64,000 nt of DNA, taken from positions 2,388,001 to 2,452,000 of the forward strand of contig NZ_CP147737.1 in assembly GCF_037265215.1 (NCBI RefSeq), given 5' to 3'. Both the position numbers and the translations under genes were made by a program. The DNA is from Xenorhabdus griffiniae (GTDB lineage: Bacteria; Pseudomonadota; Gammaproteobacteria; Enterobacterales; Enterobacteriaceae). Within the stretch, counting starts at the first letter, position 1. The number at the start of each line of letters is the position of its first letter. Below are positions 1-8,593 of this stretch, piece after piece. Below the pieces are notes generated by a model. The model saw only the letters and a program-made list of their open reading frames with translations, searched no databases and was not told the DNA's origin.

Positions 1-216
1 GGCGGAACGGGAAAACCATTTGACTGGCAATTAATTAATCCATTAATTCAGCATAACAGTTTTCTGGCGGGTGGCCTGAATGCTGAAAACTGTCAACTGG
101 CAGCAACACTTGGTTGCTATGGATTGGATTTTAACTCAGGCGTTGAAGTGTCTCCAGGCATCAAAAGCAGCCAGAAAATCAAGCAGGTGTTTCAACAATT
201 GCGCTGTTATCACTAA
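1..216 (+). CDS. trpC: TrpC(F) C-terminal part: phosphoribosylanthranilate isomerase end, partial
   Basis: This is an open frame from the window edge to a TAA, 71 residues. It carries the end of the phosphoribosylanthranilate isomerase barrel: the GGTG phosphate-binding loop followed by FDW, then the LAGGLN loop and the DFNSGVEVSPG segment close to the C-terminus. In enterics this is the C-terminal half of the bifunctional TrpC protein, which makes indole-3-glycerol phosphate in tryptophan synthesis. It lies 30 bp upstream of trpB in the same direction, as expected for the trp operon. The 5' part is outside the window. Confidence 0.9.
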   Translation, partial: GGTGKPFDWQLINPLIQHNSFLAGGLNAENCQLAATLGCYGLDFNSGVEVSPGIKSSQKIKQVFQQLRCYH

Positions 217-246
217 TTTTTCAGATAAAAATGGATGAGTAGAACA

Positions 247-1461
247 ATGAGTAAATTGAATCCTTATTTTGGCGACTTTGGTGGGCAATTTGTGCCACAA
301 ATTTTAATCCCTGCACTTAACCAATTAGAAGAAGCTTTTATTGATGCACAGAAAGATCCGGAATTTCAGTATGCATTTCAGGATCTCTTAAAAAACTATG
401 CAGGCAGACCTACTGCCTTAACGCTGTGTCAAAACCTGACGAAAGGGACAAAAACACGTTTATATCTGAAACGTGAAGATTTGCTTCACGGCGGTGCTCA
501 CAAAACCAATCAGGTCTTAGGGCAAGCATTGTTGGCAAAACGCATGGGAAAGCATGAAATTATTGCTGAAACAGGTGCAGGTCAACATGGCGTCGCCACC
601 GCGCTAGCTTGTGCGCTATTGGGGCTGAAATGCCGTATTTATATGGGAGCAAAAGATATTGAACGCCAATCGCCCAATGTTTTTCGTATGCGTTTGATGG
701 GTGCAGAAGTGATCCCTGTCCACAGCGGTTCAGCAACCTTGAAAGATGCCTGTAACGAAGCAATGCGTGACTGGTCAGGTTGCTATGAGAAAGCACATTA
801 TCTATTAGGCACTGCCGCAGGCCCTCACCCCTATCCGACAATGGTACGAGAATTCCAACGTATGATTGGTGAAGAAGCCAAAGCGCAAGTTCTGGAAAAA
901 GAAGGCCGTTTACCTGATGCAGTCATTGCCTGCATTGGTGGTGGTTCAAATGCCATCGGTTTGTTTGCTGAATTTATTCCAGAAAACGATGTCCGCTTGA
1001 TCGGTGTTGAACCTGCGGGGCATGGTATTGAAACTGGAGAGCATGGTGCCCCATTGAAACACGGAAAATTGGGAATTTACTTTGGCATGAAAGCCCCCAT
1101 TATGCAGACAGAAGATGGGCAAATTGAAGAATCTTATTCTATTTCGGCGGGTTTAGATTTTCCTTCCGTTGGTCCACAACATGCCTATTTAAACAGTATC
1201 GGTAGAGCCGATTATGTTTCAATTACTGATGATGAAGCGCTGGATGCTTTCCAGGAACTCTCACGCAATGAAGGTATTATTCCGGCACTGGAATCCTCTC
1301 ATGCGTTGGCTTACGCCTTGAAAATGATCCATGAGTCTCCAGACAAGGAACAACTATTAATTGTCAATTTATCTGGCCGTGGTGACAAAGACATTTTTAC
1401 CGTTCACGATATTTTAAAATCCAGGGGGAAATCTGATGGGACGTTACGAACAACTTTTTAA
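247..1461 (+). CDS. trpB: Tryptophan synthase beta chain
   Basis: PLP enzyme that condenses indole with serine in the TrpA2B2 complex. The PLP lysine is visible as K86 in GGAHKTNQ, and the phosphate-binding GGGSNA loop lies near residue 235. I choose the ATG at 247 (MSKLNPYFG) over the in-frame ATG at 235 because it matches known TrpB N-termini and has a GGATG Shine-Dalgarno about 9 bases upstream. The C-terminus is odd. After KSRGK the frame runs on as SDGTLRTTF and overlaps trpA by 26 bases. Enteric TrpB normally ends RGEI with a TGATG overlap. One more G in the G-run at 1424-1428 would restore that ending. Confidence 0.95.
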   Translation: MSKLNPYFGDFGGQFVPQILIPALNQLEEAFIDAQKDPEFQYAFQDLLKNYAGRPTALTLCQNLTKGTKTRLYLKREDLLHGGAHKTNQVLGQALLAKRMGKHEIIAETGAGQHGVATALACALLGLKCRIYMGAKDIERQSPNVFRMRLMGAEVIPVHSGSATLKDACNEAMRDWSGCYEKAHYLLGTAAGPHPYPTMVREFQRMIGEEAKAQVLEKEGRLPDAVIACIGGGSNAIGLFAEFIPENDVRLIGVEPAGHGIETGEHGAPLKHGKLGIYFGMKAPIMQTEDGQIEESYSISAGLDFPSVGPQHAYLNSIGRADYVSITDDEALDAFQELSRNEGIIPALESSHALAYALKMIHESPDKEQLLIVNLSGRGDKDIFTVHDILKSRGKSDGTLRTTF

Positions 1462-2242
1462 GAAGCTGCAAAACAAAAACCAAGGCGCTTTTGTTCCTTT
1501 TGTCACCCTTGGTGATCCTAATCCTGAATTATCATTGGAAATTATTGATACCTTAATTTCAGGTGGTGCTGACGCCCTTGAATTGGGTATTCCGTTCTCA
1601 GATCCCCTGGCTGACGGCCCAACTATCCAAAATGCCAATCTGCGCGCGTTATCATCCAAGGTCACGCCTACATTATGTTTTGACCTGCTGGCTAAAATAC
1701 GGGCTAAATACCCTGATATACCCATTGGCCTGTTAGTTTACGCTAATCTCGTCTTTCACAATGGCATTGATGAATTTTATCGTCGCTGCAAAGATGCCGG
1801 TGTTGATTCCGTTCTTGTGGCTGATGTACCGTTATCCGAGTCATCACCTTTCCGTTCAGCCGCCATAAAGCATGATATTGCCCCGATCTTTATTTGTCCC
1901 CCAAATGCAGATGATGATTTATTACGTGAAATTGCTTCATTTGGACGGGGATATACCTATCTGCTATCAAGAGCGGGAGTAACTGGTAGTGAAAATCGTG
2001 CTCAACAACCACTTAGCCATATTGTCAATAAGCTCAAAGAATATCACGCAGCTCCTGCTATACAAGGTTTTGGCATTTCAGAGCCAGAGCAGGTTATAAC
2101 CGCTCTCAATGGCGGTGCGGCGGGTGCAATTTCAGGTTCAGCTGTTGTCAGAATTATTGAAGATAACTTACATCAACCCAATATCATGCTGGCAAAATTA
2201 ATGGATTTTGTTCGTGCCATGAAAAACGCCACACAATTATAA
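1436..2242 (+). CDS. trpA: Tryptophan synthase alpha chain
   Basis: 268 residues, the same length as E. coli TrpA. It cleaves indole-3-glycerol phosphate and channels indole to TrpB. The catalytic Glu49 (in [14 protein letters not shown]) and Asp60 are both present, and the GFGISEP phosphate-binding segment lies near residue 212. The start overlaps the 3' end of trpB, so translation is probably coupled. It is the last gene of the trp operon and is followed at once by a hairpin. Confidence 0.96.
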   Translation: MGRYEQLFKKLQNKNQGAFVPFVTLGDPNPELSLEIIDTLISGGADALELGIPFSDPLADGPTIQNANLRALSSKVTPTLCFDLLAKIRAKYPDIPIGLLVYANLVFHNGIDEFYRRCKDAGVDSVLVADVPLSESSPFRSAAIKHDIAPIFICPPNADDDLLREIASFGRGYTYLLSRAGVTGSENRAQQPLSHIVNKLKEYHAAPAIQGFGISEPEQVITALNGGAAGAISGSAVVRIIEDNLHQPNIMLAKLMDFVRAMKNATQL

Positions 2243-2257
2243 GCCCACTAACAAAAA

Positions 2258-2279
2258 AATGGGGCAATGACGCCCCATT
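2258..2279. terminator. Hairpin between trpA and ompW, likely bidirectional terminator
   Basis: An 8-bp perfect stem (AATGGGGC / GCCCCATT) with a 6-base loop lies between the convergent trpA and ompW genes. Read on the minus strand it is followed by a run of T, a good intrinsic terminator for ompW. On the plus strand the T tract is weaker. Confidence 0.8.
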
Positions 2280-2321
2280 GGTTCTCTCTTATGTCACAGT
2301 CAAACACATACGTAGCTTTAG

Positions 2322-2963
2322 TTAGAAACTATAACCAACACCGAACATAAAGACCCATGGATCAAGACGGGTTTTATATTTTTTCTCTACATCACCAACT
2401 TTGAATTTCACATCAGTCTCAATATTCATCCACCAAAGCGAAGTATTCAGCATCCAGTTTTTGTTCAGTTGATAATCCAGGCCAACCTGCCCAGCGATAC
2501 CCCAAGAATCTTTCAGATCTAAGCTATTTAAATTAGCGGCCTTCACGGTTGCATTATTACTAAATTTTTCGCTAAAGAAAGTCGTGTAGTTAACACCAAT
2601 CCCGACATAAGGACGAAATTCATTTTCTGATGAACCAAAATAATATTGTGCCATTAGCGTTGGTGGTAAATGTTTAACTTCAGCGATTTCACCCGCTCCC
2701 GGCAAACTGACCCTATGCTGGAATGGTGTCGCTGCCAATAATTCAACACCAATATTATCAGTAATCATGTAACCAAAAGTTAAGCCCAACTGGGTATTAT
2801 TATTGACACCAAAAGATCCCAATCCTAATACATTATCAGAACCCACATGCGGCCTTACCGTTGCTGTACCTGCACGGAACAAGAAGTCACCTGCTTCATG
2901 GGCAAAAGTCAATGACGGGGCTAACGTAGCAGCAGCCAATACAAGCGCAGAAATCTTTTTCAT
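2322..2963 (-). CDS. ompW: Outer membrane protein OmpW
   Basis: 213-residue small eight-strand beta-barrel porin of the OmpW family. It begins with a signal peptide (MKKISALVLAAATLA ... LTFA) with likely cleavage before HEAGD. The body shows GDFLFRAG, the alternating strand pattern and a terminal aromatic residue (GVGYSF). An upstream in-frame start would add MGWI; I prefer the ATG at 2963 because it begins the signal peptide directly and has a GGATGG just upstream. It is transcribed toward trpA and shares the hairpin there. A 21-bp dyad lies about 60-80 bp upstream of the start. Confidence 0.93.
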   Translation of the reverse strand: MKKISALVLAAATLAPSLTFAHEAGDFLFRAGTATVRPHVGSDNVLGLGSFGVNNNTQLGLTFGYMITDNIGVELLAATPFQHRVSLPGAGEIAEVKHLPPTLMAQYYFGSSENEFRPYVGIGVNYTTFFSEKFSNNATVKAANLNSLDLKDSWGIAGQVGLDYQLNKNWMLNTSLWWMNIETDVKFKVGDVEKKYKTRLDPWVFMFGVGYSF

Positions 2964-3021
2964 TATCCATCCCATTTGTGTGGTTTTAAAACAGTCAGAA
3001 ATATACCCGTTTGTTTACTAT

Positions 3022-3042
3022 TGTGATCTAAGATAGATCACA
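3022..3042. promoter_or_regulatory. Perfect 21-bp palindromic operator-like site upstream of ompW
   Basis: TGTGATCTA, three bases AGA, then TAGATCACA: a perfect 9-bp inverted repeat. The outer arms resemble CRP half sites, but the spacing between TGTGA and TCACA is 11 rather than 6 bases, so a normal CRP dimer would not fit. It lies 59-79 bp upstream of the ompW start codon, where an operator is plausible. The cognate regulator is unknown. Confidence 0.5.
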
Positions 3043-3195
3043 TCTTTTAAATATTTTTGGCGCAGTAAGGTATTTACCACTTTATTATTTCATCTACTGG
3101 ATATTTTAAATTGATCCAAATCAAAATTTTCTGCGTATTAATTTTAATGCCATCCATGATTTATATCTTAATATCATTTTTTGAATGAATAACAA

Positions 3196-3300
3196 TATAC
3201 GCATTAAACTTCAAGCTGCAATTGACAACACGATATGAAACCTGGTTTTTCCCTGCTTTACGGGGAGAAATCACACGCATCTTGAAGTGAGATTGGTATA
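3196..3300 (+). repeat. 105-bp ERIC-like palindromic repeat, copy 1
   Basis: The unit begins TATACGCATTAAACTTCAAG, has a central hairpin (here degraded: CCCTGCTTTACGGGGAG) and ends with CTTGAAGTGAGATTGGTATA. The termini are inverted relatives (TATAC..ACTTCAAG / CTTGAAG..GTATA) and resemble the ends of the ERIC/IRU element, whose ends carry TATACCC and ACTTCAAGTTG. It is noncoding. It is the first of three copies within 410 bp between ompW and yciC. Confidence 0.85.
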
Positions 3301-3317
3301 AACAATAATAAAAATTA

Positions 3318-3422
3318 TATATGCATTAAATTTCAAGTTGCAATTGACAACACGATATGAAACCTGCTTTCTCCCCGCTTCGCGGGGAGAAAGCACATAC
3401 ATCTTGAAGTGAGATTGGTATA
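3318..3422 (+). repeat. 105-bp ERIC-like palindromic repeat, copy 2
   Basis: Same unit and orientation as the copy at 3196, with an intact GC-rich central hairpin (CTCCCCGC TTC GCGGGGAG). It ends in GATTGGTATA. It differs from copy 1 mostly in the hairpin and a few arm positions. Confidence 0.87.
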
Positions 3423-3495
3423 TATTAAAATCCTTTATTTAATATTCCAACCTCCAATCAATTTATTAACACAAAATTAATAAATTGATCATTAA

Positions 3496-3600
3496 TATAT
3501 GCATTAAACTTCAAGCTGCAATTGACAACACGATATGAAACCTGATTTCTCCCCGCTTCGCGGGGAGAAATTACATGCATCTTGAAGTAAGATTGGTATA
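3496..3600 (+). repeat. 105-bp ERIC-like palindromic repeat, copy 3
   Basis: Third direct copy, again 105 bp, with a perfect CTCCCCGC TTC GCGGGGAG hairpin. The spacer between copies 2 and 3 is about 73 bp of AT-rich sequence; between copies 1 and 2 it is only 17 bp. The rest of the 3037-3761 interval holds no gene that I can see. Confidence 0.87.
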
Positions 3601-3761
3601 TATAAAATCTACACTGAGGAAGTGTAGCAAAAAAGAACTCTTCCCCCCACCAGCCTCAAGATACAGGATCAAGTATTGGAGTAAATCTTAGGTATCCAAT
3701 AATCCACCTAACAAGGTACAATTGTTCCCTATTGTTGTTTTATTTGATAGGAGCCACTTTC

Positions 3762-4517
3762 ATGCCCATCACGGCAAATACCCTGTATCGTGACAGCATC
3801 AACTTTTTAAAGAATCAACTGTTGAATATTGTCATCCTCTCCATCTTGGCCGCGCTGGTGACAACACTGCTGGGACATTTATTCATGCCGAATGATGAAC
3901 AGCTCAATTTAATCGCTGAGTTGCAAAATATAGTCAGAGAGTCCGGCAACACAGGTATTCAACGTTTCGTGGTGCAATTAACGCCGGATGAGCAGTTCAC
4001 GTTAATGCGCACAATGCTAGGGATTTTATTTACCCAAATATTTGGTAATACCCTACTAACGGCCAGTGTGTTGGTACTCATCAATGCTATCTCTCGCGGT
4101 CAGCAAACGAATGCTATTCATGCCAGTACATTATCAATAACACAACTCCCTAAGATGTTCTTGCTAATGTTTATTTGTACCCTGTTGGTCCAAATTGGCT
4201 ACGCTTTAATGGTCCTGCCAGGGATCCTGTTTTCTATTGCATTCTCACTGGCTCCTATTTTTTTGTTTGAGAAAGGCAAAAATGTTTTTGCAGCTATGCA
4301 AAATAGTTGGAAGTTAGCATTTGGTAATCTGCGCTTGTTGATCCCAGCTATACTGCTATGGCTTGCCGCCAAGCTAATCCTGGCTCTTGTGCTGACAAAA
4401 ATGCCCAATATGTTGCTATCAGTGCTGGATAATTTCTTATCGTCTCTGTTGCTGATTTACCTATTCCGCTTGTATATGTTGGCCAGACCACAAAATAAAA
4501 CCACAAACGATATTTAA
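3762..4517 (+). CDS. yciC: YciC family inner membrane protein
   Basis: 251 residues, UPF0259/YciC family, an integral membrane protein of unknown function. It has several long hydrophobic segments (around residues 20-40, 90-110, 120-160, 190-235), including the LVQIGYALMVLPGILFSIAFSLAPI region typical of this family. I start at ATG 3762 (MPITANTLYRDS), which follows a TAGGAG ribosome-binding site 8 bases upstream; a longer frame to 3732 lacks such support. It sits in the conserved ompW-yciC-yciB-yciA neighbourhood, but a SulP gene separates it from yciB. Confidence 0.9.
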   Translation: MPITANTLYRDSINFLKNQLLNIVILSILAALVTTLLGHLFMPNDEQLNLIAELQNIVRESGNTGIQRFVVQLTPDEQFTLMRTMLGILFTQIFGNTLLTASVLVLINAISRGQQTNAIHASTLSITQLPKMFLLMFICTLLVQIGYALMVLPGILFSIAFSLAPIFLFEKGKNVFAAMQNSWKLAFGNLRLLIPAILLWLAAKLILALVLTKMPNMLLSVLDNFLSSLLLIYLFRLYMLARPQNKTTNDI

Positions 4518-4532
4518 TAATCACCTAAAATC

Positions 4533-4563
4533 GTTCACCTCACGGCAATGCTGCGAGGTGAAC
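4533..4563. terminator. Hairpin between convergent yciC and SulP gene
   Basis: GTTCACCTC pairs with GAGGTGAAC across a loop that itself contains CGGCA...TGCTG pairing. It lies between two convergent stop codons and is probably a shared terminator. There is no clear T tract on the plus strand. Confidence 0.6.
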
Positions 4564-4568
4564 CGCAG

Positions 4569-6275
4569 TTACTTTTCCTGTTTGTCCTCCACTTGCTGCT
4601 TACTTTGAAGTAAACGAATGGCAAAATAGAGATCCGGCACAACTATCAAATCGTCATCACTACGACTGAGTTTGTTTTGTTTAATCCAGCGGTTCAGTTC
4701 TGTCCTGCGCCCTGCCAAGACCAATGTCACTCCTTTCTTTTTTAATTCTGTGATTAACTCATCCAACACGGCAAAAACACTGACATCATCATAGGTAAAA
4801 CTGACCGTCGCATCGACTACTAACCATACAGGACCATTTGCAGCACTGTTCACATGCTGTAATACCCGTTTTTTGAAATATCCGGCGTTAAAATAAGTGA
4901 GTGGAGAGTTAAAACGGTACATCATAATGCCATCTACCGGTTTGATATCATTATGCTTATGGATGGAACGAACCATACCTTGGTCATTCACACCCAACAG
5001 CTGATCCGAAGGCCGAAAAACTATTCGCAGAAATTGCAATAATCCCAGCAAAACAGCAAAACCAATACCATCGATCACCCCCACCAGCAAGACGGCAATT
5101 AACGTAAAAATTGACAGGGTAAAAGCCTGGCGATTACGTTTTCGATAAGCCCAAAGATTTTTTAAACTCAATAAAGACCAAGTGGAAAAGATCAAAACAA
5201 TACCCAGTGATGACAAAGGGATATACACCAAAAATTCGGTCATAAATAGCAATACCAGCAAAATGGCACAAGCCGCTATCACCGACACCATTTGCGTTTT
5301 ACCACCTAGTGCATCATTGACCGCAGTACGGCTACCCGCAGCACTGACAGCAAAACCTTGTGATAATGACGAGGCGATATTGGCAATACCCAATGCCTTA
5401 AGCTCCTGATCTGCATCGACTTGGTAGCCATTTTTACTGGCAAAACTACGCGCTGTTATCATAAAACTGACGAAACTGATCACCGCTAAGTTAATGGAAG
5501 GAACCACTAAATCACGTATGATACCGAGTTCAAATTCAGGTATAGGAACAATAGGCAAACCACTCCCCATACTCCCCACAATCTGGATACCATATTGACT
5601 GAGTTCAAATTGCCAACTGATATAAGTCGATACGATCATGGCCACCAGTGGTGCCGGCCAACTCGGACGGAGAAAATGTACACTAAGCAGTACCAGCAGC
5701 GTCATTACTGACATCCCTACCGTCGGCCAATGAGATTCTAATAAGCTACGGGGAAAAGCAATCAATCGTTCAATCAATTCCGCAGGTAACCCAGATAGTC
5801 CAAAAATTTTAGCCAGCTGATCAGCCATAATAGTGATCGCAACGCCGTTAATAAAACCTTTCAAAATGGGATGAGAGATAAAATCAGCGAAGGCACCCAA
5901 ACGAAAATGGCTGGCCAAAATACACCAAAATCCCGTCATAAACGTCATCACTATGGCAAGCTGCCAACGTACGTGTTCATTTCCCAATGCCAACGGTGTA
6001 ACAGCGGCAGCAATAACAGCACACGTTGCAGCATCTGGACCAACAATCAACTGCCGTGAAGTACCGAACAGTGCATACGCAAACATCGGTAAAATACAGG
6101 CATATAAACCAATAATGGCACTAATTCCCATTAATTCAGCATAAGCAATCGCAACGGGCAGCGCCACTGCGGCAACAGAGAGACCCGCCCGCATATCATG
6201 GCCGAAATACGCTCTACGGTAATGACAGATATTTTCCAAACCTGGCATCCAACGATGTAATCTTTCCCACAACAT
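4569..6275 (-). CDS. SulP family anion/dicarboxylate transporter with STAS domain (DauA/YchM-like)
   Basis: 568 residues. The N-terminal two thirds is a multi-spanning SulP transporter core: DMRAGLSVAAVALPVAIAYAELMG holds the family's first helix, and the GPDAATCAVIAA segment follows. The C-terminal ~110 residues form a cytoplasmic STAS domain (DGIMMYRFNSPLTYFNA, then VWLVVDATVSFTYDDVS). E. coli DauA/YchM (559 aa) has the same layout and carries C4-dicarboxylates; other members carry sulfate or bicarbonate, so the substrate is not settled here. Its place between yciC and yciB is not the E. coli arrangement, so it is an insertion into an otherwise conserved block. Confidence 0.85.
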   Translation of the reverse strand: MLWERLHRWMPGLENICHYRRAYFGHDMRAGLSVAAVALPVAIAYAELMGISAIIGLYACILPMFAYALFGTSRQLIVGPDAATCAVIAAAVTPLALGNEHVRWQLAIVMTFMTGFWCILASHFRLGAFADFISHPILKGFINGVAITIMADQLAKIFGLSGLPAELIERLIAFPRSLLESHWPTVGMSVMTLLVLLSVHFLRPSWPAPLVAMIVSTYISWQFELSQYGIQIVGSMGSGLPIVPIPEFELGIIRDLVVPSINLAVISFVSFMITARSFASKNGYQVDADQELKALGIANIASSLSQGFAVSAAGSRTAVNDALGGKTQMVSVIAACAILLVLLFMTEFLVYIPLSSLGIVLIFSTWSLLSLKNLWAYRKRNRQAFTLSIFTLIAVLLVGVIDGIGFAVLLGLLQFLRIVFRPSDQLLGVNDQGMVRSIHKHNDIKPVDGIMMYRFNSPLTYFNAGYFKKRVLQHVNSAANGPVWLVVDATVSFTYDDVSVFAVLDELITELKKKGVTLVLAGRRTELNRWIKQNKLSRSDDDLIVVPDLYFAIRLLQSKQQVEDKQEK

Positions 6276-6501
6276 AGCTTTTATGTCCTTTTGTGAAAAT
6301 AGAACCTAGTGATAATGCGTAGCTAAATGGAAACTCACAGCTTCCTTCTCCCACACTTAGCTTGTCGCTCATTGTGATAAAATGCTTCAAACAGATGAAA
6401 AATGTTTTTTACCTGATAAATAAACCATTTCATTGAGATCTGGTACACTCTGGCACAAATCCAAAAACATGCCATCATTGACTTCATAATGGGTTCAATT
6501 T

Positions 6502-7038
6502 ATGAAACAACTTTTAGACTTTTTGCCACTGGTCGTTTTCTTCGTCGTCTACAAAATGCACGACATTTTCTATGCATCTGGCGCCTTGATTGCAGCAACA
6601 GGGTTAGCTGTTGTCATTACTTACCTGATTTATCGTAGAGTTGAAAAATCCTCCTTAATTACATTTGTTATGGTTGCTGTTTTCGGCACTCTGACACTGG
6701 CCTTCCACAGTGATTTATTTATTAAATGGAAAGTGACTGTCATTTATGCCATTTTTGCGCTGGTATTACTTATCAGCCAATGGGTGATGAAAAAGCCGTT
6801 AATTCAACGGATGTTAGGCAAGGAGTTAGAATTACCTGATTTTGTCTGGAACAAACTGAATATGGCTTGGGCGATTTTCTTTATTGCTTGTGCATTAGCA
6901 AATATTTATGTCGCTTTCTGGCTACCTCAAGATGTTTGGGTAAACTTTAAAGTGTTCGGGTTAACGGCATTGACACTAGTCTTTACTGTATTGAGTGTGG
7001 TATATATCTACCGTCATCTGCCTCGCGAACAAAAATAA
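6502..7038 (+). CDS. yciB: YciB/IspZ inner membrane septation protein
   Basis: 178 residues, almost entirely hydrophobic with five or six predicted membrane spans. The N-terminus [18 protein letters not shown] is the hallmark of the YciB (IspZ) family, which contributes to envelope integrity and interacts with cell-elongation and division proteins. Length matches E. coli YciB (179 aa). It is followed 78 bp downstream by yciA in the same direction, as in E. coli. Confidence 0.94.
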   Translation: MKQLLDFLPLVVFFVVYKMHDIFYASGALIAATGLAVVITYLIYRRVEKSSLITFVMVAVFGTLTLAFHSDLFIKWKVTVIYAIFALVLLISQWVMKKPLIQRMLGKELELPDFVWNKLNMAWAIFFIACALANIYVAFWLPQDVWVNFKVFGLTALTLVFTVLSVVYIYRHLPREQK

Positions 7039-7116
7039 TATAATGACCTTCATAATGGATACCTGCCGATGCAGCGGCAGGTATTGTTGTATTCACCAAA
7101 TAAATCAAGTTTTCTA

Positions 7117-7557
7117 ATGACACAACAACAATGCTTACCAAACGGAGAATTGGTTCTCCGTACACTGGCCATGCCTGCTGATACTAATGCCAATGGGGAT
7201 ATTTTCGGTGGCTGGCTGATGTCTCAAATGGATATTGGCGGCGCAATCTTAGCAAAAGAGATTGCTCTGGGGCGCGTAGTAACTGTTAGCGTAAATGGCA
7301 TCAGTTTTCTGAAACCGGTTGCGGTAGGTGACGTCGTATGCTGCTACGCCCGTTGTCTGAAAACGGGAAATTCATCTATCACTATTAATATTGAGGTGTG
7401 GGTGAAAAAAGTGGCTTCTGAGCCAGTCGGTCAGCGTTATCGTGCTACAGAAGCCGTTTTCACCTATGTTGCCGTTGATGAAAATAATACTTCCCGTCCT
7501 TTGCCTGAAGATAAAAGACATTTCAAGTTGGAAAGCAGCGAAATTGACAATAATTAA
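7117..7557 (+). CDS. yciA: Acyl-CoA thioesterase YciA
   Basis: 146-residue hot-dog-fold thioesterase that hydrolyses a broad range of acyl-CoAs in the cytosol. The signature LAMPADTNANGDIFGGWLM, with the catalytic Asp/Asn region, lies near residue 20, and GQRYRATEAVFTYVAVD lies near the C-terminus. I start at ATG 7117 (MTQQQCLPNGELVLRT) by alignment with the known family; the longer frame adds unrelated residues. The 3' end is notable: the last codons (HFKLESSEIDNN) fall in a 25-bp sequence repeated at 10208, where an alternative ending (HFKLESSNSES) is encoded. Confidence 0.93.
   Translation: MTQQQCLPNGELVLRTLAMPADTNANGDIFGGWLMSQMDIGGAILAKEIALGRVVTVSVNGISFLKPVAVGDVVCCYARCLKTGNSSITINIEVWVKKVASEPVGQRYRATEAVFTYVAVDENNTSRPLPEDKRHFKLESSEIDNN
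7514..7538 (+). repeat. Direct repeat, left copy: 3' end of yciA (att-like)
   Basis: 25 bp inside the last codons of yciA. It matches 10208-10232 at 23 of 25 positions, with 17 consecutive identical bases (CATTTCAAGTTGGAAAG). Together the two copies bracket about 2.7 kb of accessory DNA between yciA and tonB, genes that are adjacent and convergent in E. coli. Inference: crossover site of an integrated element. Confidence 0.7.
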
Positions 7558-7733
7558 ATTAAAACAAAATGTTAAATAAAATACAAAACGCATAAAAACC
7601 ACACATGTACACACCTATGTACAAACAGAAAACATACTCGCTATAGCACATAGCAATGGATTTTACGTACATTAGATAGAGGAAGTTCAGGTCATAGGTA
7701 AGGATAAAAAGGAAATCACTATCACCACACACA

Positions 7734-7749
7734 GGGCAGTCATCTGCCC
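7734..7749 (+). terminator. Hairpin downstream of yciA
   Basis: GGGCAG, loop TCAT, CTGCCC, followed by TTT. It is a short strong stem that could terminate transcription entering the yciA-tonB insert. Other small hairpins follow at about 7782-7802 and 7890-7911. The T tract is short, so the terminator call is moderate. Confidence 0.45.
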
Positions 7750-8097
7750 TTTAACTCTCAGGGTGATCATCTAAAAAATTTTCCGATTTGAAATCGGGAA
7801 ATCCCTATAGTTCCTGTATATAACTCAAATCTGAGCCATGATGGAAATTCCTATTATCTTTAAGATTCGAGAAATTTTTCACACACCCATCAGCTAAAAT
7901 TTCAGCTGATGTATAATTAGTCAAACATTCGTCCGATTGGAACTGCCCCCCAAATTATTAGGTAAGCCAAAGTGAAGACCACGGTAATTTCATACCTCCG
8001 TTTGAAACAGAAGCGTGCTAAATTAAAGACGGGGAAACCTCCACGCTTACTCGCTTACTGTACTAAATTTCATCAGCCACCTCAAAACCGCAATCAT

Positions 8098-8306
8098 CCA
8101 GATGCAACACTGCAAGATAAAGGATTTGTTGTCCTGAGCAATGATTCTGGTAGCAATTACCAAAAGCAGTAAAAGCGGCGTATGATTTAGCGAATACAGC
8201 TAATCAAAATGCCAATATTCAACTAGCCAAAGACCAAAACGGAGCGGATATAGAAAACATCAATCTTTTGCTACATGAGATCTGCTTCTGGATTACCTTC
8301 GGATAA
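8098..8306 (+). pseudogene. Phage tail-fibre fragment, frameshifted
   Basis: Two frames together read like the repeat region of a phage tail fibre. PDATLQDKGFVVLSNDSGSN (from 8098) resembles the usual motif before the fibre repeat. After a frame change near 8155, PKAVKAAYDLANTANQNAN (from 8160) is the classic tail-fibre KAVKAAYDLA motif, running on to a TAA at 8304-8306. No complete fibre gene, baseplate gene or integrase is present. It is debris of a prophage or tailocin-like element inside the yciA-tonB insert. The larger interval 7558-9149 otherwise holds only short frames. Confidence 0.75.
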
Positions 8307-8448
8307 ATTTCGCGCATCCAGATAATGTGCAAATGTTATACAAATAGTCACATACGCCTGAGCCATCAATAGCAAACAATAGAATTTTATTTCCTGCTTC
8401 CAAGCGTTGAAAATCTGTATTAATTTTCATACGCAATGTGCCTGTTCA

Positions 8449-8538
8449 TCAAATATAGCTAATTCTCATGCCCCACCAGACATGGGGATCATAATTATTG
8501 CGTCTGCCTTGACCCGATATTGACCCGTTTGTAGTCAT
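8449..8538 (-). CDS. Possible 29-residue small protein, unknown
   Basis: An ATG at 8538 is preceded by a near-ideal AGGAG at 5-6 bases distance and opens a 29-codon frame (MTTNGSISGQGRRNNYD, then PHVWWGMRISYI and TGA). I do not recognise it. The strong ribosome-binding site is the only support. It could equally be the residual start of a decayed phage gene, since the tail-fibre remnant lies nearby. Composition is Gly/Asn/aromatic-rich, not a membrane protein. Confidence 0.35.
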   Translation of the reverse strand: MTTNGSISGQGRRNNYDPHVWWGMRISYI

Positions 8539-8564
8539 TTATATTCTCCTTTCAATAGGAAGCC

Positions 8565-8593
8565 AAAAGCCAGTAGCGAAAATGCTGGCTTTT
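8565..8593 (+). terminator. Intrinsic terminator in the yciA-tonB insert
   Basis: AAAAGCCAG pairs with CTGGCTTTT across an 11-base loop, followed by further T residues (total run of seven T from 8590). This is a textbook rho-independent terminator on the plus strand. No intact gene upstream on that strand accounts for it; it probably served the decayed phage genes. Confidence 0.7.

Noticed and set aside
2803..3036. 77-codon frame on the plus strand over the ompW start
   Set aside because: Overlaps the signal-peptide region of ompW in antisense and its promoter; no support.
3022..3042. CRP binding site before ompW
   Set aside because: TGTGA and TCACA are 11 bases apart instead of 6, incompatible with the normal CRP dimer. 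Kept only as an unassigned dyad.
3196..3600. Possible CRISPR array made by three regularly placed hairpin repeats
   Set aside because: Units are 105 bp and palindromic with unequal gaps (17 and 73 bp) and recur singly elsewhere. This is a dispersed palindromic element, not a CRISPR.
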